A stretch of 64,000 nucleotides of DNA from NCBI GenBank assembly GCA_039995105.1, contig CP146203.1, forward strand, positions 2,666,001 through 2,730,000. Reading direction: 5' to 3'. Under the pieces are notes generated by a model. That model ran no database searches, was not told the DNA's origin, and was given only the letters and a program-made list of their open reading frames with translations. Source of the stretch: Jonesiaceae bacterium BS-20. Its GTDB lineage: Bacteria; Actinomycetota; Actinomycetes; Actinomycetales; Cellulomonadaceae. The translations under genes were made by a program, and so were the position numbers. Shown piece after piece: positions 1 to 9,642 of this stretch; position 1 is the stretch's first letter; each line of letters opens with the position of its first letter.

Positions 1-1079
1 TGGTTGTCTGTAAAGACTCCCGCCATGAGCTCAACGTATGGGCCGTCCATGTCTGTTAGGTGGCGGTCCCAGGCGTGGCCAACGTCGCCGTTGCCCCACG
101 TCCACATCTTCTTGCCGGGGGCAATGCCCTTGTCAGCCCAGTGAATAAAGCCCGCGTTGACGTCGTGGTCGTAGCCACCGAAGAAGTCATCATCGGTGTC
201 CGTGATCATGTACGAGGTGGGTACCAAAACGTTGGAGTAGAAGTCGATCCGGTCCGCGTTCGGGTTTTCTTCCGTGACTTGGGCCGGGTAGTCCAGACCG
301 TAGTACGGGCGGTCAGCCTTGGGGAACGCGGTGATGGCGTGGCGTGCGTGGTCCGCCACATAGGCAACATCGGTTGGGAAGAACGACTGGTAGTTCTCGT
401 GGCTATAGGCGGCCACGTTGGCCCACCACAGAAAGGTTTGCAGGTCATCAGTGCGGTTGTGCAGCTTTGCGGCAACCTCGATGAGCGAGGAATCTCCACG
501 CAGACGGACTCCGTGGGTGCCCTTCATACGCTGCATCTGGTCAAGGTCGTTGAACCAGACGGTTACGTCGCTGTCGTTATCCCGCTGGATCTGGCTATCC
601 ATGGGCAAGAACGTTGCTGGGCGGTGGTGCTGCGGCCAGTTAAACTCCACACCACCTGAGATCCACGGTCCGGCAATACCAACGAGGGCTGGCTTGATGA
701 CGTTGTTGCGGTAAAAGAAGTCGTAACCGGCCACCTTGTCACGCGCGGTGTAGATACGGCCACCAATTTCTGGCAGCAGAACAAGCTTGACCCACTCATT
801 TTCCAGGTGAATGGCTTTCCACACACGCGGCTTCTTGACCTGCTCAATGCGGTCGGTGAACGGGATGGGGTAAGCCTGCCCGCTTGAGCCCTGGTAGACG
901 CGGCCGTTCACAAACAGTGGGTAACGGTCCGGGGCAGCAGGCTCGTAGGTGTCAATGGTGATGTCTTGGGACCAGCAGGCTACGCCGCCCGCTGCGATGT
1001 TCGCTTGTTGATCCGCTGGTGGCTCCGGGAGCTCAACCTGAGACAAAGGAAGGTGTGGGAGATCGGAAATATGCTTCAT
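1..1079 (-). CDS. DUF5107 domain protein (C-terminus beyond window)
   Basis: This reading frame stays open from an ATG at 1079 to the window edge, giving about 359 residues. The N-terminal half has the look of DUF5107 proteins: a run of aromatic and glycine motifs such as LPEIGGRIYTARDK, ISGGVEFNWPQHH and WTWGNGDVGHAWDR. These proteins are usually around 1000 residues, with a galactose-mutarotase-like beta-sandwich followed by TPR repeats, and they sit beside sugar-utilisation genes. Their reaction is not established. No signal peptide is visible, so a cytoplasmic role is inferred. The gene is divergent from an AraC-family regulator, and a 31-bp inverted repeat lies between them, which suggests that the regulator controls it. 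The family call rests on motif resemblance. Confidence 0.8.
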   Translation of the reverse strand, partial: MKHISDLPHLPLSQVELPEPPADQQANIAAGGVACWSQDITIDTYEPAAPDRYPLFVNGRVYQGSSGQAYPIPFTDRIEQVKKPRVWKAIHLENEWVKLVLLPEIGGRIYTARDKVAGYDFFYRNNVIKPALVGIAGPWISGGVEFNWPQHHRPATFLPMDSQIQRDNDSDVTVWFNDLDQMQRMKGTHGVRLRGDSSLIEVAAKLHNRTDDLQTFLWWANVAAYSHENYQSFFPTDVAYVADHARHAITAFPKADRPYYGLDYPAQVTEENPNADRIDFYSNVLVPTSYMITDTDDDFFGGYDHDVNAGFIHWADKGIAPGKKMWTWGNGDVGHAWDRHLTDMDGPYVELMAGVFTDN

Positions 1080-1088
1080 GTCTATAAA

Positions 1089-1119
1089 ACTATGTTGGAT
1101 TGGCCCGCTGCAACATAGT
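1089..1119. promoter_or_regulatory. Inverted repeat, likely AraC-type operator
   Basis: The 9-bp arms ACTATGTTG (1089-1097) and CAACATAGT (1111-1119) are perfectly complementary across a 13-bp spacer. The repeat lies 10 bp upstream of the DUF5107 start and inside the divergent promoter region, where a regulator of both genes would be expected to bind. Binding is inferred from position and symmetry only. Confidence 0.55.
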
Positions 1120-1171
1120 CATTCAAATCAACCTTATGCACATTTCGCTTAAAAACACCTATGCTATACCT

Positions 1172-2072
1172 ATGCCCAAGCCACTACCTGAACCACCCAT
1201 CCAAGATCAGGGCCTAGCCGATGGATTTACCGGCGAACGAATCCAAGTCATTCCCATTCCAACCGCCCACAAAGCTCTAAACACCCCTTTCCTGCGGACT
1301 GCACTAACCACGGATGTCGGCTACTTTCCCGATGCAGATAAATACTTCCGGGAGCGCACGCGTGGAGCCGATGAAGCCATCATCGTGGCCTGTACACACG
1401 GATCCGGTTGGGTTGAAGTTGCCGAGGTTCGTCATCCGGTTAGCCCCGGACAAGTTATCCTCATTCCCCCCGCACACTCCACATTCCTACGGGAGCACCG
1501 ATGGCAAGCCATGGACTATTTGGTGGTGCCATGTGGCCGGCTTGGCTGTGCCTGACGCGCTAGCACAATTCCCCGATCTGCTGCAGTCTCCAGTCGTCAC
1601 GTTGCGTCGCTTGGAACGCATCTTGTCCCGAATCTCCGACCTCTTGGTCGCCCTCGAGCAAGACTCTGCGCGTTTGATGTTGGAGGTCAACACGGGGCTG
1701 ACGGTGACACTGCTGGGCGAGCTCATGGCAGACCGCAAATACCCGGAATGCGGTGAACCACTCGACCGCACCATGGCGTATCTGCGTCAAAATGTGGGGT
1801 CTAACCCGAGCGTGCCGGAGTTGGCCAAGATGGTGGGCCTGTCCAGCTCGCACCTCACCACATTATTTCGCAACAGCACGGGCTCTGGTGTCTTGGCTTA
1901 CCACACCTCAATCAAGATGGAGCGAGCACGGCAACTACTGGATACGTCGACGCTTTCAATAGCTAGCATTGCCAGCGAGCTCGGGTACCGGGACCAGTTC
2001 TATTTCTCCCGGCATTTCAAGTCGGCGCATGGTGTCAGCCCCAGCGCGTTTAGGCAGCGCACAAACAGTTAG
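1172..2072 (+). pseudogene. AraC-family transcriptional regulator, frameshifted
   Basis: Two overlapping frames together make one AraC/XylS regulator of about 300 residues. The first frame (ATG 1172, or ATG 1136) gives the N-terminal cupin-like effector domain as far as ILIPP. The protein then continues in the next frame with HTPHSYGSTDGKPWTIWW, the usual cupin pattern, and ends in a C-terminal double helix-turn-helix (ARQLLDTSTLSIASIASELG, then FYFSRHFK). The switch is at a run of six C at 1466-1471. Removing one C restores a continuous frame, whereas as written the first frame stops at 1555. The gene is divergent from the DUF5107 gene and is its probable regulator. It may be a real mutation, a phase-variable tract or a sequencing error. 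Confidence 0.85.
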
Positions 2073-2130
2073 CCCCACAGGTTTCAGAGGAAAGGTACAA
2101 CTTTTCCGTATCTATGCTCGAAAACCCGCA

Positions 2131-4095
2131 TTAGCTTGCTCGTGGAAAAGAAAATTCTCCCGGTCCACGCCAAGATTGGCCGCCAATCTGTAAGACATTC
2201 ACTCCTTCCACTGAGACCTTCAAGTGTTGCGTGTCCGCCCACATGTTGATCAAGCCAAGCGGTGTAGGGACGGTGGCTGATGCCCACTCGAGATCCACCA
2301 GGTCGACTTCTACCGTAAAAGTCTCCCAACCGGCAGACAGAGGCTTCGCCCCAAAAATCAAGATTGGCAAGAGGGCTGCGGGGCCACTCCCCCATCCATG
2401 ACTCAGACTTTTTCCAAACGGGCGTCCATACATCTCATAATCCGATTCTCCACTTCCACCAAAGTCTTCCCAAGCGGTAGCCGAGCCATTTTCAACGAAC
2501 ACACCCCATCGGGTTCGCAACTCCTGCACGGCCTCATACCGGTGCTTTGCTTCCCCTAGGGCAAGCAACCTAAAAAACTCCATGAAAGGTGTACTGGATC
2601 CGGCATTATCAGCTTGGATAAATGAGATATTCATCGGGTTTAGCCCACTAAGTTGTCCAAGAATATTTGCGTGAAACGATAAGCCTTGCCCATGGTTCAG
2701 CTGATCAATCCACTCGTTTGTGTCTCGGTTCCATGCGGATTTCAGAATAATATCCCTCAGTAGAATCGCTTTCGCAGACCACGTTTGGGCGCTGTCTGGA
2801 TCGCTTTGGGACAAGAATTCTGCACCAGCTTCCAAAGCCCAGCAATAGAGAATCTGCAGTGCAGTCAGATCCACACCTTGGTCCACTTCTACTCCCCAAT
2901 CAAGGAAAGTAGCTGTTGGGCCCGCCGGAGGAAACGAGCTCGGATCAGCAACGGGTCTGAAGATTCCATCCGAACTTACATACTTCTGCAATCCCAGAAG
3001 CATTCGGTTAACCATTGGCCCAGTACGGATCACGTGTTCATCTTCCCCGAAATACCTACGGTACTGGTTACTCGCGATCACCCACCACAGTGAATAGTCT
3101 GCAATTCCGTTTACAAAACCTACTTCCGGCTGGCCCAAGCTTGTTAGGCTATCGGCCATTATTTCTGCATCAAAGTACGTGTATGCATTCGTATGGACTA
3201 CCAAGGCATGGTCCCCCGCCCATGGCATACGGTCACGCTTAATCCCGTCCATGAGTAGGCCCTGACGAGTGAGGGCAAGAGTGTTGGCACTGATTTGCCA
3301 GATTCTATTAAGCACGTTGTCACTACTGGCAAATGCGCCGTGGAGCTCACCGCATCGCCTATGTTCCTCAAAATCAATCTGCGCCGGGGACTCTCCCACG
3401 ACCCTGAGATATAGCGATGCGACTCGATTCTTAGTGGTCCAAACTCCCGGCTGCAGCGCAATCACTTCAACGACCGTTTCGGTAGTTGAGAGATCTGAAA
3501 GCGCTTCTTCTTTGCTCTCGCCAACGACAATTTCCGGACGAGCCTCGCAATATAAAACTGGGCGACCAAGCGCAGGAAACTCTAGGCGGAACAAGCCAGG
3601 CAAAACTCTTTCCATGGTAGTTGTCGTTATTGGCTCATCAACAAGGTGAGGGGCCCTCGTACCACCTCGTCGTTTCTGGGCCCGCGACAAGTTTCCTGCA
3701 ACTTCTAGAACAAACCACGGATCATCCGGGGAGCAGGAAACTTCAGACAGAGCTACCGAGTCTGAGTTCCTATTTTTCACGATGACTTGAACTTCACTTC
3801 GGTTGTTCTGGAGTTCAACTGCATATGAACCTTCTGCCGCGGCAAGAAAGACCTCATCTACAAAGATCTCCATGTACCCGTTAGACCGAAGCTCAAGCGT
3901 CTGAGCAGACTCAAAGTCCTTTCTGAAGGTTCCTTGAGCTTTTGGTTTTGCAAAATTCAGGGCGTAGTCCACGTACTGATTCGATTCAAACCCCTCTCTC
4001 ACCAATCGGTCAATCAGTCCTGCCTCAAACTGAAATTCTTGGTACCACCACAGCCCGTTATCCTTCAACACTGTTTTCCTTTTCGTCTCAACCAA
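2131..4095 (-). CDS. GH78-like alpha-L-rhamnosidase
   Basis: The protein of about 654 residues resembles family GH78 enzymes, which release alpha-L-rhamnose by an inverting mechanism using carboxylates in an (alpha/alpha)6 barrel. The diagnostic segment is MDGIKRDRMPWAGDHAL near the middle, equivalent to the DGxKRDR-GD pattern of the family. An N-terminal beta-sandwich precedes it and a C-terminal beta domain follows. No signal peptide is seen, so it probably acts on imported oligosaccharides. I chose the TTG at 4095 because AAGGA lies 7 bases upstream; an in-frame TTG at 4143 lacks a ribosome site. It begins 92 bases after the GH3 gene on the same strand, so the two are probably cotranscribed. 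Substrate specificity within GH78 is not certain. Confidence 0.75.
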   Translation of the reverse strand: MVETKRKTVLKDNGLWWYQEFQFEAGLIDRLVREGFESNQYVDYALNFAKPKAQGTFRKDFESAQTLELRSNGYMEIFVDEVFLAAAEGSYAVELQNNRSEVQVIVKNRNSDSVALSEVSCSPDDPWFVLEVAGNLSRAQKRRGGTRAPHLVDEPITTTTMERVLPGLFRLEFPALGRPVLYCEARPEIVVGESKEEALSDLSTTETVVEVIALQPGVWTTKNRVASLYLRVVGESPAQIDFEEHRRCGELHGAFASSDNVLNRIWQISANTLALTRQGLLMDGIKRDRMPWAGDHALVVHTNAYTYFDAEIMADSLTSLGQPEVGFVNGIADYSLWWVIASNQYRRYFGEDEHVIRTGPMVNRMLLGLQKYVSSDGIFRPVADPSSFPPAGPTATFLDWGVEVDQGVDLTALQILYCWALEAGAEFLSQSDPDSAQTWSAKAILLRDIILKSAWNRDTNEWIDQLNHGQGLSFHANILGQLSGLNPMNISFIQADNAGSSTPFMEFFRLLALGEAKHRYEAVQELRTRWGVFVENGSATAWEDFGGSGESDYEMYGRPFGKSLSHGWGSGPAALLPILIFGAKPLSAGWETFTVEVDLVDLEWASATVPTPLGLINMWADTQHLKVSVEGVNVLQIGGQSWRGPGEFSFPRAS

Positions 4096-4186
4096 GTTCG
4101 AATCCTTAGTAGGCCGGTTCGAAACCACATTTGGGTCTGGCAACTTGAAGACAAGTCACCAGACCCAAATGACGCTCGCTAAGCAG

Positions 4187-7100
4187 TTACAAAGCAGAAC
4201 GCTTACCTAAACGCCTGCTGATCCCTAGACCTCCCAAGGTAATCAGCATCAGTGCAAGGATCGCTAGGCCAGTATTAGTAAAGCCTGTTGCGGCAAGACC
4301 CTTATCCTGATTTCCAGGATTTTGATCTTGCGTTTCCTTAGTTTCATCCTCGGTCTTTTCCTTTTCCGTATCCTTGTCTTTACTTTCACCAGATTCTGTT
4401 GGTTTCGGGGTAGGCGTCCCGTCAACTTGGATGATTTCAAAGCTAACTTCTGATACGTTGCCTGCATTGTCAAGGGCCCTAAACGCGATGGTGGCGGAAT
4501 CATTTTCCAACTTGACTGGATTAGAATAAGTTAGCCACTTTGTTTCATCAATAACTTCCTCAGTGCCCTCAACAGCCTGATATTCAATACTTGCAACGCC
4601 AGACACCTCATCAGTAGCTGATAGCGTCAACAGACCTTGTTTAGCATCGACATTCGCGTTCACTGCAGGCGAGCCAAGGTCGAGTTTTCCGGTCCATTTC
4701 GCTTCATTAGACTGCACTCCCGTGCCTGTTTGTGCACGGACAACAACGGCAACTTCGCCCTGAGTGCTCACAATGAAACTGTTGCCCACAGTCTCAGTTT
4801 CAGTCCCGTTTACAGTTACTGAGTAGTCCAGCCCATCGGCCTCTTCCCCTCCCGTGATCTCAAAGTTAACGGCATTGACATACCAGTCTGCGGCACCATC
4901 CGGCGTGCTTGGGGTGACTGCCAGTCCAATTTCCAACTCTTGAGCAACCTCCCCGACTGTGAGCCTCTTAGCTGCCACAAATTCCTCAGAGGAAGAACCC
5001 ACGTGGACATAATAAGCTCCGGGAGTAATCTTCCAATCTGAGTCAGTTTCATCCCAAATAGAGAACGGCTGAGCCACGGAAGAACTGTCAAGAGGAACCG
5101 AGACCACCTTTGACTCGCCTGGCGCTAGTTCAATCCGGCCAAAACCAACCAAGCGCTTTCCAGGTTCATCAGCATCTTGAGGGAATTCTAGATACACCTG
5201 AGGAATTTCAGTTCCACGCACAGTTCCGGTATTGGTGACTTTCACAGAAACAGTTGTCTGCACACGTTCACCGATACCAAAGGCCGCTTTTGAAAGCTGG
5301 ACATCGCTGTAGTCAAAGGTGGTGTATGACAACCCATGTCCAAATTCAAAGAGAGGTTCAATCTCTTGGTTCTGATACCAGCGGTACCCCACTTCGAGTC
5401 CCTCGGAGTAGTTCACTTGTCGTATTTCATCTGGGTTAGTTCTCACAGTGGAGCCATCAGAAAATACTCCGGGGTACTGCTCTGGAGTGTTAGTTGGAGT
5501 ATCCGCAATGCTCTTTGGAAAGGTCATAGGCAATTTCCCAGAGAAGTTGGTCTTTCCAAACAGCAAGTTTGCCAGCGCAGGTCCTTGTTGCTCCCCCGCG
5601 TACCATCCGGTTATTACAGCGTCAGCAGAGTCAATCCACGGCATCTCAACCGCAGTCCCAGAGTTGACAACTACTACGGTCATTCCAGCAGCATCAGCAA
5701 CTGCTTGGACTAGTTCATCCCCATTGCCGTCAAGGTTAATGTCAGCAATATCATCAAACTCACCCATAGTGATGTGTCCAAAGACGATTGCTACATCAGC
5801 CGTTGCTGCGGCTATCGCAGCAGAACGAGGATCTGAGCCGGAGTCATAGAAAACCCTACCTCCAGCATTTTCTACCTGATTAGTGATTGCTGTAAGCGGA
5901 TCGATAACCGAGCTACAGTCAAGAACACCCCGTCCACGGAAGGATGCAGAGCAGACACTCTTAGCGCTAACTCCATCGGTTTCCTCAACCGAAGCAGTCT
6001 GTCCGATCACCGCTACGCTCTTAATTGCGTTGGTCAGCGGAAGTACATCTTCGTTCTTAAGGAGCACGGCACTTTGCTCTGCTAATTTCAGTGCAACAGC
6101 CTTGTGCTGATCTGTAGATACGTTAGAAACAGCTACATCTGGAACTGGATTGTCAAAGAGTCCCTTTTCAATGTAAGTCTTAACTACGTTAAAGGCCGCT
6201 GTATCAATCTGCACCTGAGTAATCTGCCCCGCAGCCAGTGCCGCATCGAGTTTTTCAGGGGTGTACCAGATTGGACGGTTGAGTTCTTGGTCCATTCCTG
6301 CAGCTAGCGACTCAGCGGTGGAGTGAACCGACCCAAAGTCACTCATCACATATCCATCAAATCCCATCTTGTCACGCAAGCTGGTGTTAAGAATTGGATC
6401 TTCGCAGGTGTAGACACCATTGATTTGGTTGTACGAACACATGACGCTACCGGGATCGCTCTCTGCAATTGCAATTTCATAGGGCAGGTCATACACCTGA
6501 CGAAACACCCGCTCGCTCATGTTTGAGGAGCTCTTTTGGCGATCAATCTCTTGTTCATTGGCAATGTAGTGTTTCAGGTTTGCAACTACGGGCTTGTCAG
6601 GATTTCCGTTCTCAAGACCCCGCACATTGGCTGCCGCCATCAAACCACCAAGAAGGGCATCTTCTCCAAAGTACTCCGATGTCCGACCAGAAAGTGGTGT
6701 CCTACCCGACGCAAGCCCCGGCCCCAGGACTACCGCCTTGCGGGAGTCAAAGGTTTCGCTAGCATGCATCGCCCCTTTAAGTTCCCCAAGTTCAAGGTTC
6801 CAGGTCGCAGCAACCGCAATTGGAGCTGGCCAGGCTGTGGTGCCGGGTGTACTGTGGACGCCCTCCGCACCGTTGGCGTAGATAACCAGCGGAGTACACG
6901 GTAGTTGCTCGGGATAAACCACTCCCGAGAAGGTCGTTTGGGTAGGGGTGTTCGCGGCTTGTTCATTCATCCAACGATATTTTTGATGCTGGCTACTTGC
7001 GTCTAGTAGCAACGTGGCCCGCTCCTCAGCGGACTTCGATGTGTCCGCCCACGCACACACTTCTTCTTCCAATGCTTGGCTAGTTCCCTCGTCCGCGGTG

Positions 7101-7198
7101 CCCTCATTAGGGGTTAATGATTGCGGAACCATGAGCATCGTGCTTAACAAACCTGACGCAAATATCTTCTTTGCAAACTGCAGTGATCGTAACTTCAA
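4187..7198 (-). CDS. Secreted, wall-anchored GH3 beta-glycosidase
   Basis: This protein of about 1003 residues carries an N-terminal signal peptide, a GH3 TIM-barrel domain with the nucleophile motif GYVMSDFGS (Asp near residue 287), and the GH3 C-terminal alpha/beta domain. A fibronectin-III-like domain and Ig-like modules follow. A Glu/Lys/Thr-rich linker leads to an LAATG sortase motif (about residues 968-972), a hydrophobic helix and a basic tail. It should therefore be covalently displayed on the wall and cleave glycosides outside the cell. The LAxTG form is typical of actinobacterial class E sortase substrates. I prefer the TTG at 7198 because GAGGTGG precedes it by 5 bases; a GTG at 7207 overlaps that site. 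It heads an operon with the GH78-like gene. The exact sugar specificity is unknown. Confidence 0.9.
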   Translation of the reverse strand: MKLRSLQFAKKIFASGLLSTMLMVPQSLTPNEGTADEGTSQALEEEVCAWADTSKSAEERATLLLDASSQHQKYRWMNEQAANTPTQTTFSGVVYPEQLPCTPLVIYANGAEGVHSTPGTTAWPAPIAVAATWNLELGELKGAMHASETFDSRKAVVLGPGLASGRTPLSGRTSEYFGEDALLGGLMAAANVRGLENGNPDKPVVANLKHYIANEQEIDRQKSSSNMSERVFRQVYDLPYEIAIAESDPGSVMCSYNQINGVYTCEDPILNTSLRDKMGFDGYVMSDFGSVHSTAESLAAGMDQELNRPIWYTPEKLDAALAAGQITQVQIDTAAFNVVKTYIEKGLFDNPVPDVAVSNVSTDQHKAVALKLAEQSAVLLKNEDVLPLTNAIKSVAVIGQTASVEETDGVSAKSVCSASFRGRGVLDCSSVIDPLTAITNQVENAGGRVFYDSGSDPRSAAIAAATADVAIVFGHITMGEFDDIADINLDGNGDELVQAVADAAGMTVVVVNSGTAVEMPWIDSADAVITGWYAGEQQGPALANLLFGKTNFSGKLPMTFPKSIADTPTNTPEQYPGVFSDGSTVRTNPDEIRQVNYSEGLEVGYRWYQNQEIEPLFEFGHGLSYTTFDYSDVQLSKAAFGIGERVQTTVSVKVTNTGTVRGTEIPQVYLEFPQDADEPGKRLVGFGRIELAPGESKVVSVPLDSSSVAQPFSIWDETDSDWKITPGAYYVHVGSSSEEFVAAKRLTVGEVAQELEIGLAVTPSTPDGAADWYVNAVNFEITGGEEADGLDYSVTVNGTETETVGNSFIVSTQGEVAVVVRAQTGTGVQSNEAKWTGKLDLGSPAVNANVDAKQGLLTLSATDEVSGVASIEYQAVEGTEEVIDETKWLTYSNPVKLENDSATIAFRALDNAGNVSEVSFEIIQVDGTPTPKPTESGESKDKDTEKEKTEDETKETQDQNPGNQDKGLAATGFTNTGLAILALMLITLGGLGISRRLGKRSAL

Positions 7199-7660
7199 GA
7201 TCTCCACCTCTCTGTGGAAAATTACCTGTCGAATCTCGACCTAGCAACAAAATGATTCGGTCTTGAAACGCTTCACTTTGATGCTTGAATTATGACTCTA
7301 ATTTCAGCCTTGAGTCAAGGGGGCTGCGGAGGGTCCGGCAATCCGCCTCCGCTCAGCAACCCCTCCAACCCTGCAATTCTGTCCAAATAAAACCTTTTGA
7401 CCTGTGGTTATGCACAGAAACCCGAAGCCGCCGCCGCAACCCAAGGGGCGAGACTGCAGCAAACTGGTCTCACCGAACGAGCACGAAACTCAGCAAGAAT
7501 AGATTGAATCGCTTCAGTTTTCTGTTGCGCATAGCAATAGGGGGCGCTGAGTTGTTGATAATGCCTAGATTTGAAATTTGGAGTTCCTGAGTGCAACTAC
7601 CGCGGACAACCCGCTTCTCTGCACTCCTAATACTTGGCGCTCGGCGGGGATTGAGGCCCC
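7199..7660. other. Intergenic region between GH3 and LacI genes
   Basis: This stretch of about 460 bases separates divergent genes. Apart from the LacI-type operator at 7264-7275, I see no convincing gene, RNA or terminator. Frames of 60-100 codons exist on both strands but show no codon bias, ribosome site or recognisable protein features. Confidence 0.6.
7264..7275. promoter_or_regulatory. LacI/GalR-type operator
   Basis: TGAAACGCTTCA is a near-palindrome with the central CG typical of LacI-family operators; the outer TGAA/TTCA arms are perfect. It lies 65 bases upstream of the GH3 start and about 390 bases upstream of a divergent LacI-family gene, so it probably controls the GH3-GH78 operon. 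Binding by that regulator is inferred. Confidence 0.65.
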
Positions 7661-8749
7661 GTGATCTCCGTGGAATATGCTGAGGGGATGAAACAGTTTG
7701 GCACCTCCCGGGTTCCTCGCAAGGAGCAAGCCAGCATCGCCGATGTGGCAAGACTTGCGGAAGTCTCCCTGGGAACCGTTTCGAATGCTCTCAACCGTCC
7801 CCAGATCGTCAGCGCGAAGACACTCGTACGAGTTCAGAAGGCCATTGAGGACCTCGGGTACTCCCGTAATTCAAATGCCTCCGCATTGGCAAGAGGCCAC
7901 AGCCAGACTGTGGGTCTCGTACTTATCAGCCTGGACAATTCGATGTTCATTGACATTGCTCGTGGCGCACAACGGACCGCCCGAAAAGCCGGAATGTACC
8001 TTCAATTGGCAGCAGCTGACGATGACCCTGAACTGCTTGATGCTCACATGAACGTACTAAATGAAGAACGCGCTGCCGGCTTAATGATCGCACCATTGCA
8101 TGACCATGAACTCAGCATTGAGCGCAGTAGACGGGCAGGTTGTCCAGTAGTGGAGATCAACTATAACGCGCCGGATCGCGAGTCCTGCCGTGTGTTAATC
8201 GATAACGAGCAGGCCGGATATGTTGCTGCTAAACACCTCATTAGTTTAGGTAGGCTACACCTTTGCCTCGTTCTATCACGCCAGGACTATCAGCCGATTA
8301 TTGACCGGAGAACTGGTGTGCGGCGTGCGGTGGCAGAGAGCTCTGGCAACGTAACTCTGACGGAGCTTTGGACTGATGGCCTGGATCCTGAGTTTGGCGT
8401 TTTAGCTGCGCAGGAACTCTGTGGAAGACCTGCATCCTTGCGCCCAGACGCAGTCCTGGCCGTGACCGATATGCTCGCAATGGCAATTATCAATGAGCTA
8501 TCGCTGCAGGGCTTATCAGTCCCAGAGGATATTGCGGTGATGGGTTGCGACCATAATTCATCCGCTTGGGGTGGTTTCATCGCGTTGTCTTCAGTGACAA
8601 TGAACGGAGTTGATCTAGGAGAGAAAGCAATTTCCCTGTTACTAGCTGAACTCCAAGAGGACCCCTCAGAACACGTTCACCAAACCATTATGCTGGAGCC
8701 AGAGATTGTCCCGCGTGAAAGCACCATCGGGCGCAACCGCACCGATTAA
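7661..8749 (+). CDS. LacI-family transcriptional repressor
   Basis: The protein has the LacI layout: an N-terminal helix-turn-helix ASIADVARLAEVSLGTVSNA (about residues 24-43), a hinge helix (NASALARG) and a periplasmic-binding-protein-like sensor domain ending with the usual EIVPRESTI. It should repress sugar genes until an inducer binds. It is divergent from the GH3-GH78 operon, whose promoter holds a LacI-type operator, so local control is likely. The start is uncertain. GTG 7661 has GAGG four bases upstream, while ATG 7688 has GAGGGG directly abutting it; both keep the whole DNA-binding domain. Its end overlaps the convergent epimerase gene by four bases, with no terminator visible between them. 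Confidence 0.9.
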   Translation: MISVEYAEGMKQFGTSRVPRKEQASIADVARLAEVSLGTVSNALNRPQIVSAKTLVRVQKAIEDLGYSRNSNASALARGHSQTVGLVLISLDNSMFIDIARGAQRTARKAGMYLQLAAADDDPELLDAHMNVLNEERAAGLMIAPLHDHELSIERSRRAGCPVVEINYNAPDRESCRVLIDNEQAGYVAAKHLISLGRLHLCLVLSRQDYQPIIDRRTGVRRAVAESSGNVTLTELWTDGLDPEFGVLAAQELCGRPASLRPDAVLAVTDMLAMAIINELSLQGLSVPEDIAVMGCDHNSSAWGGFIALSSVTMNGVDLGEKAISLLLAELQEDPSEHVHQTIMLEPEIVPRESTIGRNRTD

Positions 8750-9642
8750 CACGACAGAATGCCCCACTGCGGCGCCCACTGCTCACCCGGTTTGAGCCAA
8801 CGCAGACCTTCGCCACTTTGCAGCGCGTTTGGTGGGGCAGTCATGGGTTCGATTGCGATCGCGGTGCAGGTTGCGTTAGCATCCGTCGAGTCGGCATCGG
8901 GGAAGTCATCCGTGACGTAGATCTGCACGTATGCAAACTCTTGGTCTGCCCACAGCTCGACCGTCTGCCCATCGGGGGCTGCGAGCGCATGGCGGTACTT
9001 TCCGTCCCGCTGCGTCAGCCCGGTAAAGCACGCGTGATCGATGGCTTCACTGACCGGCCGGCCATGTATTAGAGATTCCGGCTTACCTTGGACCTCACGG
9101 CGGGCGGTTGGGAAGTAGTTCTCATCGAGCGGAAGAATCTCACTGGCCGTGATAGTGAGAGAAAGGTCCTTCACATTCCTGTTCCCCACTCGCAGGTAGG
9201 GGTGGGCACCAATGGCTACGGGCGCCTTCTTGTTTCCCTCATTGATGATGATGTGTGTGACCGAGATTCCGGTCAGCACAAGTTCGTATTCGACTGCGGT
9301 CAGCAGTTTAAACGGGTACCCGGGCGCGTCACTGATTCTTGCTTCGAGGCGCACGCGCGCGTCCGTGCGCTCGGTAACCACGTAGTCATGATCGGCCAGA
9401 AGACCGTGGATGGCATTGGTAGTCCCAGTTTCCGATGCCTCAAGCATTTGGGGTTGTCCGTCCAGTTCCCAGGTGGCGCCGGCTACCCGGTTGGGCCACG
9501 GCACTAATACAACGCCAGCGGCCGTGGGCGGTGTTGGGTCCGTAGTTGACCGGACAATATCAATCCCACCAACCTCAAGTTTGCGCAGGCTTGCACCCCG
9601 CGGTGAAATGACAGCCCGAGTAGGCACCAATCCATCTTGCAA
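8746..9642 (-). CDS. Aldose 1-epimerase (galactose mutarotase-like)
   Basis: This protein of about 298 residues matches the aldose 1-epimerase family, which interconverts alpha and beta anomers of aldoses. It shows the expected catalytic motifs: NAIHGLL (conserved His), VAIGAHPYL (second His) and AIEPMTAPPNA (catalytic Glu). The sequence is a single mutarotase beta-sandwich without a signal peptide, so it is cytoplasmic. The frame is closed by a stop codon immediately before TTG 9642, which makes that TTG the longest possible start. It probably prepares monosaccharides released by the glycosidases of this region for phosphorylation. The exact sugar is not determinable. Confidence 0.88.
   Translation of the reverse strand: MQDGLVPTRAVISPRGASLRKLEVGGIDIVRSTTDPTPPTAAGVVLVPWPNRVAGATWELDGQPQMLEASETGTTNAIHGLLADHDYVVTERTDARVRLEARISDAPGYPFKLLTAVEYELVLTGISVTHIIINEGNKKAPVAIGAHPYLRVGNRNVKDLSLTITASEILPLDENYFPTARREVQGKPESLIHGRPVSEAIDHACFTGLTQRDGKYRHALAAPDGQTVELWADQEFAYVQIYVTDDFPDADSTDANATCTAIAIEPMTAPPNALQSGEGLRWLKPGEQWAPQWGILSC

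Noticed and set aside
60-659. Long plus-strand frame opposite the DUF5107 gene
   Set aside because: It is antisense to a well-supported gene with coherent protein motifs and has no recognisable protein features.
2785-3649. Several plus-strand frames within the GH78-like gene
   Set aside because: They are antisense shadows with atypical composition and no ribosome sites.
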